A program made the position numbers and the translations under genes. Below are positions 50,543 through 55,174 of a stretch of 55,174 nt of DNA, piece after piece. The notes under the pieces were generated by a model that worked only from the letters and a program-made list of their open reading frames with translations, searched no databases and was not told where the DNA came from. The stretch is from JBBIWA01 sp037439425. GTDB taxonomy: Bacteria > Acidobacteriota > Blastocatellia > RBC074. How positions within the stretch are numbered: position 1 is the stretch's first letter; every line of letters begins with the position of its first letter. The stretch is from the NCBI GenBank assembly GCA_037439425.1, contig JBBIWA010000029.1, positions 1 through 55,174 of the forward strand, in the 5' to 3' direction.

Positions 50543-53146
50543 ATGGCTAAGGCTTCATCGGCACGTCACAGGTCCAATCTCAAACCGAAGGAATCGGCGC
50601 TCAGGCGCAAAGAGATCAGCACCCTGCTGCTTTTCGCTCTGAGTGTCTTGATGATGCTGGCGCTGCTAAGCTACGACCCGCGAGACCCTTCCTGGAGTAG
50701 CGCAAGCGGGCGCAGCGAAGTACACAACTGGATAGGGCGCTTTGGAGCTGAGCTGGCCAATGGGCTCTATCAGTCACTCGGTTGGGTGGCCTGGCTGGTG
50801 CCCTTCGCGTTGATCGCACTGGCCTGGTGGCGTGTGCGCGAAGGAGCACTTCGCCTCTCTGGGATCAAAGGACTGGGGCTAGCCCTGATTGTGCTTTCGT
50901 TGGCCGGCCTGCTGGCGATTGCCGAATCCGACAACCAGAGAGCATTTCATCTTGGGGGATGGATCGGGCACATGCTCGTCTATGGGCTGGTGAGTTTTCT
51001 CAACTGGATCGGAGCAACTATCGCGCTGATAGTCACGCTCCTGGCTGGAATCCTGCTGGCTACTCCCTTCTCGTTGGTGGGAATGATAATGCAGTTGAAC
51101 CCCAGCGAACGCGAGCTCGGAGTGGCAACTGCTCTGGCTGAGCGTTTCCGGCGATGGTGGCAACAGCGGGCCGTGGCGCGCGCGCTCCGAAAGAAGGAGT
51201 TACAAGCTAAGGCTGCGCCGCCAGCCAAAGAGCAGTGGCGCAAAGACGCGCCTGAAGCTGAGCGGGAGATCAAGATCGCGCCGCTCGCTGCTAGCTTCAC
51301 CATCAGTCAGGCTCAGGTAGAGGAGAGACCAGCCTCATCAATGCCTACTCCCACCTTCTCCCCTTCCAGAAAGAAGGCTCCTTCGCAGTCGTCTGAAAGC
51401 GAAGCGCCTGCGGCAAGCACAACAGGCGCTCAAACTGCGGCTAATTCTCAGCCAACTCCCACCGTTCCAGCCTCTGCTCAAGCGGCTGCGGTAACCAATG
51501 GGAAGCACTCCTCAATCGAGACTGAGGAGTTCGCGATAGAGGAGGAAGCTGAAATCACCAAACCGCGCAGTCTTGCCCAGATGCTCCCCACAGCTTCAAT
51601 CAAACGGGCGGAGCCAGCCGAAGAGAAGGCTTCAGCAGAACCGAGGTCGGCTCCGCTGATCAAAAATATTCTGCGCACGGTAAGCGAGTATAAGTTACCG
51701 AGCGCTGATATGCTTACACCACCAGCCCCGCGCCATGAACTGGCTGAGGTGGAACTGATCGAACGCGCCCGGCAACTGGCAGAAAAATGTAGTGAATTCA
51801 ACGTCTCAGGACAGGTCAAACACATCAGCCCTGGCCCGGTGGTCACTACCTTTGAGTTCAAGCCGGATCCAGGCGTCAAATACAGCCGCGTCACTAGCCT
51901 GGTAGATGATCTCTGTCTGGGACTCAAAGCTGAATCTATTCGCATTAATCGCATCCCCGGCAAGTCTACCGTGGGAATCGAAGTCCCCAATCAGAGACGC
52001 GAGATCATTCGCCTCCGGGAGATTATCGAGTCGCAGAAGTTTCGCGAGTCTAGCTCGAAGCTGACGCTGGCTTTGGGCAAGACCATTGACGGAGCCAACT
52101 ATGTGGCTGACCTGGCCAGGATGCCACACCTGCTGATCGCCGGTGCCACGGGCGCGGGTAAATCAGTAGCTCTCAATGCGATCATTCTTTCGCTGCTCTT
52201 TAAAGCTACGCCCGACGAGGTCAAATTGATTTTGATTGATCCAAAGCGGCTGGAACTGGGGCTTTACGCTGATATCCCGCATCTGCTCACACCTATTGTC
52301 ACTGATCCTAAACGGGCCAGTTATGCGCTCAAGTGGGCAGTTGGGGAGATGGAGAATCGCTACAAGCATCTGGCGGCTTTCGGTGTCCGCAACATTGATC
52401 AATATAACACCGAAGTGTGCGCCACAGTTGACCCCAACTTGGCTGAAGACAGCCCCGAGTTGCCCAAACCACTGCCCTACATCGTCGTGATCATGGACGA
52501 GCTAGCTGACCTGATGATGGTTTCGGCTCGCGATGTTGAGGAAAGTATCACGCGCCTGGCTCAGATGGCACGCGCCGTCGGCATCCATCTGGTGCTGGCT
52601 ACACAGCGTCCCTCGGTGGACGTGATCACCGGACTGATCAAGGCCAACTTCCCCTCGCGTATCTCCTTCCGCGTCTCGTCCAAAGTGGACTCGCGGACGA
52701 TCATTGATGCCAATGGAGCGGAAGCCTTGCTAGGCCAAGGAGACATGCTCTTCCTTCCACCGGGCACCTCACGGCTGGTCCGCATCCACGGAGCCTATGT
52801 GGATGAGAAAGAGGTCAAACGCATCAGCGAATTCATTCGCCAGCAACGCCCGCCTGCTTACAATCAGAAGGTCCAGATGAGCGAGAAGGAACTCGAAGGC
52901 GAAGAGATGGGTGAGATGAAGAAGGACGAAAAATACGAAGAAGCGGTGCGGATCGTGATCGAGATGGGGCGTGCTTCTACTTCCGTTTTACAACGACGGT
53001 TGCGCATCGGCTATGGGCGTGCCGCCTCTATCATTGACATGATGTATCGCGAAGGCATTGTCGGCCCCGAGGAGGGAAGCAAAGCGCGCGCTGTGCTCGT
53101 TAAATCTGACTACTTAGAACGGCTCGACCAGATGAGAGAGGAGTAG
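50543..53146 (+). CDS. ftsK: DNA translocase FtsK/SpoIIIE
   Basis: 867 residues. Four hydrophobic segments in the first 180 residues form the membrane domain. A Pro/Ala/Glu-rich linker runs to about residue 380. The motor has the Walker A motif GATGAGKSVALN near 533, ILIDPKRLELGLY, and Walker B VIMDELADLMM near 648, then LATQRPSVDVITGLIKANFPSRI. The C-terminal gamma domain (about 805-865, VRIVIEMGRASTSVLQRRLR) is a winged helix that reads KOPS-like sites. FtsK pumps chromosome ends through the septum and activates XerCD. It starts five bases after prfB, so the two are probably co-transcribed. Confidence 0.95.
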   Translation: MAKASSARHRSNLKPKESALRRKEISTLLLFALSVLMMLALLSYDPRDPSWSSASGRSEVHNWIGRFGAELANGLYQSLGWVAWLVPFALIALAWWRVREGALRLSGIKGLGLALIVLSLAGLLAIAESDNQRAFHLGGWIGHMLVYGLVSFLNWIGATIALIVTLLAGILLATPFSLVGMIMQLNPSERELGVATALAERFRRWWQQRAVARALRKKELQAKAAPPAKEQWRKDAPEAEREIKIAPLAASFTISQAQVEERPASSMPTPTFSPSRKKAPSQSSESEAPAASTTGAQTAANSQPTPTVPASAQAAAVTNGKHSSIETEEFAIEEEAEITKPRSLAQMLPTASIKRAEPAEEKASAEPRSAPLIKNILRTVSEYKLPSADMLTPPAPRHELAEVELIERARQLAEKCSEFNVSGQVKHISPGPVVTTFEFKPDPGVKYSRVTSLVDDLCLGLKAESIRINRIPGKSTVGIEVPNQRREIIRLREIIESQKFRESSSKLTLALGKTIDGANYVADLARMPHLLIAGATGAGKSVALNAIILSLLFKATPDEVKLILIDPKRLELGLYADIPHLLTPIVTDPKRASYALKWAVGEMENRYKHLAAFGVRNIDQYNTEVCATVDPNLAEDSPELPKPLPYIVVIMDELADLMMVSARDVEESITRLAQMARAVGIHLVLATQRPSVDVITGLIKANFPSRISFRVSSKVDSRTIIDANGAEALLGQGDMLFLPPGTSRLVRIHGAYVDEKEVKRISEFIRQQRPPAYNQKVQMSEKELEGEEMGEMKKDEKYEEAVRIVIEMGRASTSVLQRRLRIGYGRAASIIDMMYREGIVGPEEGSKARAVLVKSDYLERLDQMREE

Positions 53147-53427
53147 AATGGCCAACTGAGCAAGGAAGACCCCTGGACTACTATCCAGACCCTCTTCTAT
53201 CCACAGCTCGTTTCATAGCTCCTGGCTTAAAACTCATTGACTCTTCTCTTTAACTTACAGAAATACTTCAACATAATGCTATATTATTGAAACTAAAGCA
53301 GTAAACTGATTGTCGAAGAAATGTGCAATGCGCTATAAGTGACCATTTTGGGAGAACTTGGACAGGGTGGCCCCCCACTTTTCCACAGGCTTTTCCACAG
53401 CTTCTGTGGAAAACTTGAGCAGCTTAG
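53147..53427. promoter_or_regulatory. AT-rich stretch with three DnaA-box-like TTTTCCACA sites
   Basis: The spacer before the HUMPS gene has an AT-rich section (about 53225-53340, including ATAATGCTATATTATTGAAA). It is followed by TTTTCCACA at 53379-53387 and 53391-53399 and the reverse TGTGGAAAA at 53405-53413. These differ at one position from the DnaA consensus TTATCCACA. The arrangement recalls a small origin or a DnaA-controlled promoter. TGCTATATT (53277-53285) could also be an extended -10 for the downstream gene. Confidence 0.45.
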
Positions 53428-54081
53428 ATGAAACTTCAATTAGCATTAGACCGACCAGACCTGGCACGTGAGCTTGAACTGGCAGCAAATGTGGCGCGGT
53501 ATGTTGACTTGATTGAGGCTGGCACTCCGCTGCTGATCCGCGAGGGGATTCGCGCCGTGCGCGAACTGCGCCGCCGCTACCGCGGGCGCACGGTGGTAGC
53601 AGATATCAAAGTCATAGATGCTGGGGAACCGATTGCCGAGCTGGCTTTCGCCGCAGGAGCCAATATTGTCACGGTGCTAGGCTGTGCCGGGGATAATGTG
53701 GTTGAGCGCGTGGTGCGCACGGCGCGGCGCTACGAGGGCGAGGTAATGGTAGACAGCCTGGGAGTAACCAACATTGCAGAACGCGCCCGGCAGTTGCGTG
53801 AGCTTGGGGTCAATTCGCTGTGTCTTAACCGGCGCGGCTTCAAGAACCAGGAATTGGGCAAAGACGAGACCGCACAATCTCTCCTCTCGTTAGTCGAAGA
53901 GATTGACCTTCCGGTCTATCTCGCTGGCGGGATAGGTCTGTCTGAGCTTCCTCAGTTATGTCAGGCTCCTTTAGCTGGAGTCATTATCGGCGCAGCCATT
54001 GCTGAAGCCCCCTCACCTGTCGAAGTTGCTCGCCGGATACGCCAGATCATTGATCAAAGCAAAAAGGCTTATTCCCGATAA
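53428..54081 (+). CDS. HUMPS-family decarboxylase/synthase (3-hexulose-6-phosphate synthase-like)
   Basis: 217 residues of the orotidine-5'-phosphate decarboxylase superfamily. The strand LQLALDRP, the IEAGTPL motif and ADIKVIDAGEPIAELAFAAGAN (with the DxKxxD catalytic pattern as DIKVID) match 3-hexulose-6-phosphate synthase and 3-keto-L-gulonate-6-phosphate decarboxylase. GGIGLSELP and GVIIGAAIAEAPSP form the phosphate site. HPS condenses formaldehyde with ribulose 5-phosphate, or runs in reverse to make ribulose 5-phosphate. No 6-phospho-3-hexuloisomerase gene is adjacent, so the reaction is not settled. Confidence 0.82.
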   Translation: MKLQLALDRPDLARELELAANVARYVDLIEAGTPLLIREGIRAVRELRRRYRGRTVVADIKVIDAGEPIAELAFAAGANIVTVLGCAGDNVVERVVRTARRYEGEVMVDSLGVTNIAERARQLRELGVNSLCLNRRGFKNQELGKDETAQSLLSLVEEIDLPVYLAGGIGLSELPQLCQAPLAGVIIGAAIAEAPSPVEVARRIRQIIDQSKKAYSR

Positions 54082-54093
54082 AGTCTAAAGAAA

Positions 54094-54154
54094 CAGGCGT
54101 GAGCGGGTAGCTACCGGGCAACCACCCCGGTCTTCTGGCTACCCATCACGCCTG
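54094..54154 (-). terminator. Long three-part hairpin terminator of the NHL-repeat gene
   Basis: Three nested perfect stems: CAGGCGTGA/TCACGCCTG (54094-54102/54146-54154), GGGTAGC/GCTACCC (54105-54111/54138-54144) and ACCGGG/CCCGGT (54113-54118/54126-54131). On the minus strand the hairpin is followed by TTTCTTT, so it should end the NHL gene transcript. It lies between convergent genes and may also stop the HUMPS transcript. Confidence 0.75.
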
Positions 54155-54174
54155 AGCCATAGCTGCGGTCTTCA

Positions 54175-55174
54175 TCAGGGCAAGACGGTAAAGGCCAGCG
54201 AAAGCGTGCTCGTCTTGCCGTTCGGGTTCTTCACTGTTACCGAGCGGCGCGTGAAGGCTGAAGTAGTTATCAGCGCATTCGCCGCAACTTTGACCTTGGC
54301 AGTCATTTGTGTACTGCTCTGCACCACCACGTCAGTGGCAGTGACGTCACCAGTGCTGAAAGTGACTGTGGCACCAGGTTGAAAATCTGCTCCGGTTAGC
54401 GTCATGGTAAAGGTTTTGCCACGCCTGCCGGAATTTGGATCGATGGACTCCAATACTGGTGCAACGGTACTACTGGCATCCCGCACAGTCACAGTCTGCG
54501 AAGCACTGCTCGTTCCCCCACGCCCATCTCTGACAGTCAAAGTGATAACGTGGGTGCCGATGCTCAGCAACCGGGTGGCCGTAACCGTAGTAGCAAAGAC
54601 CGTCCCGTTGTCGCTCCATTCATACGTCAGCGCATCGCCGTCAGGATCAGAAGAGGCCGATCCATCAAGATTGACGGTGGCACCACTCGGGCTGGAAGCG
54701 TCTATGGTGGCAGACAAGGCATTAGCCACCGCTACCGGAGGACGATTGGCCGGTGGCGGGGAACCACTTGTCGGGATCAGCTTGCGGACGCGGCGATTGC
54801 CAGCCTCGCCTTCATATACACTCCCATCTCCAGCCACTACCAGCGCCACCGGCAACGCCAACAAAGCTTCTACTGCTGGCCCATCATCCCCACTATATCC
54901 TGCCACCCCCTTACCTGCCACCGTCGTGATCTTCCCACTCAAGACCGAAACCCGCCTCACCACGTGATTCCTCGTGTCAGCGATGAAGAGATTGCCTAAC
55001 TGATCGACCCCCACGCCAGTCGGAGCATTGAGCATTCCCTCCATCGCCGGCCCATCATCCCCACTGTAACCTGCACTGCCAGTCCCCACCACCGTCACTA
55101 TCTTCCCATCGCTGAGGCTCACCTTCCGGATGCGATGATTGCCCATATCAGCAATGTAGAGATTGCCTTCCCCA
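54175..55174 (-). CDS. NHL-repeat, PKD and IPT/TIG surface protein, 5' truncated
   Basis: The frame is open to the window edge, so the N-terminus lies outside; an internal ATG at 55146 is not the start. About 333 residues are visible. First come NHL units, with two near-identical motifs (GTGSAGYSGDDGPAMEGMLN and GKGVAGYSGDDGPAVEALLA) and LFIADTRNHVVRRVS. A Pro-rich linker (PPPANRPPVAVA) leads to a PKD domain (LDGSASSDPDGDALTYEW to VITLTVRDGRGG). The C-terminus is an IPT/TIG-type beta domain (LTGADFQPGATVTFS). Such proteins are exported and form beta-propeller surface structures. No sorting signal is seen at the C-terminus. Confidence 0.9.
   Translation of the reverse strand, partial: GEGNLYIADMGNHRIRKVSLSDGKIVTVVGTGSAGYSGDDGPAMEGMLNAPTGVGVDQLGNLFIADTRNHVVRRVSVLSGKITTVAGKGVAGYSGDDGPAVEALLALPVALVVAGDGSVYEGEAGNRRVRKLIPTSGSPPPANRPPVAVANALSATIDASSPSGATVNLDGSASSDPDGDALTYEWSDNGTVFATTVTATRLLSIGTHVITLTVRDGRGGTSSASQTVTVRDASSTVAPVLESIDPNSGRRGKTFTMTLTGADFQPGATVTFSTGDVTATDVVVQSSTQMTAKVKVAANALITTSAFTRRSVTVKNPNGKTSTLSLAFTVLP

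Noticed and set aside
54094..54154. Complex hairpin considered as a riboswitch
   Set aside because: It lies between two converging gene ends, with TTTCTTT after it on the minus strand, which fits a terminator; no gene is downstream to be controlled.

Overview
The window looks like a chromosomal segment of an Acidobacteriota bacterium, most likely class Blastocatellia. The grounds are a secreted protein of the acidobacterial VWFA-related type (27884-30121, minus), two proteins with the Solibacter-type TIGR03437 domain (7617-10034 and 30393-31958), moderately high GC coding DNA, and intergenic spacers full of short dispersed repeats. This assignment is inferred from protein families. There is no rRNA, no tRNA that I can recognise, and no CRISPR array.

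Layout. 1-6557: a truncated Uma2 nuclease, a tightly packed trio (ceramidase-like hydrolase, PIG-L deacetylase, Gfo/Idh/MocA oxidoreductase), then on the minus strand a zinc-ribbon/TPR protein and an acetyl-CoA acetyltransferase. 6558-7616: a gene-poor spacer with a DDE transposase remnant. 7617-17342: a secreted TIGR03437/HbpS protein, then a run of multihaem c-type cytochromes (9, 9 and 4 CXXCH motifs) interleaved with an FHA protein, a TPR protein, a class II cyclic-nucleotide phosphodiesterase and an FHA-GAF-adenylate cyclase. 17362-18510: an ankyrin-type secreted protein (minus). 18762-27760: reductive pyrimidine catabolism (aminotransferase, dihydropyrimidinase, MDR oxidoreductase, NCS1 permease, beta-ureidopropionase, LLM oxidoreductase), without the first-step dihydropyrimidine dehydrogenase. 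27884-38936: exported or house-keeping enzymes (VWA, GH16 glucanase, oligopeptidase B-like peptidase, GMC oxidoreductase, sirtuin) with a decayed sugar isomerase. 39590-40246: a 1-Cys peroxiredoxin. 40247-42190: a repeat-rich gene graveyard. 42192-46963: small membrane proteins, MgtE and CstA. 47021-55174: methylmalonyl-CoA mutase large subunit, prfB with a programmed frameshift, FtsK, a HUMPS-family synthase, and the end of an NHL/PKD/TIG surface protein.

The most unusual signal is a pair of related structured intergenic elements at 21951-22292 and 41689-42184. They share hairpins at both ends, and a potential pseudoknot changes by two compensatory base-pair swaps between the copies. Each begins abruptly after unrelated flanking DNA. 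Copy 1 is followed by decayed PIN-like and HNH nuclease fragments. The arrangement resembles stand-alone HEARO/omega-RNA-type mobile RNAs, but this identification is not proven.

A second theme is that dispersed repeats sit at gene starts. A GCACGC palindrome family supplies the Shine-Dalgarno region of at least two genes. An AT-rich repeat, present as a 78/79-identical inverted pair 4.3 kb apart, contains the start codon and first codons of a nonahaem cytochrome. Several pseudogenes (Uma2, sugar isomerase, two transposases, PIN-like, HNH) show active decay in these spacers.
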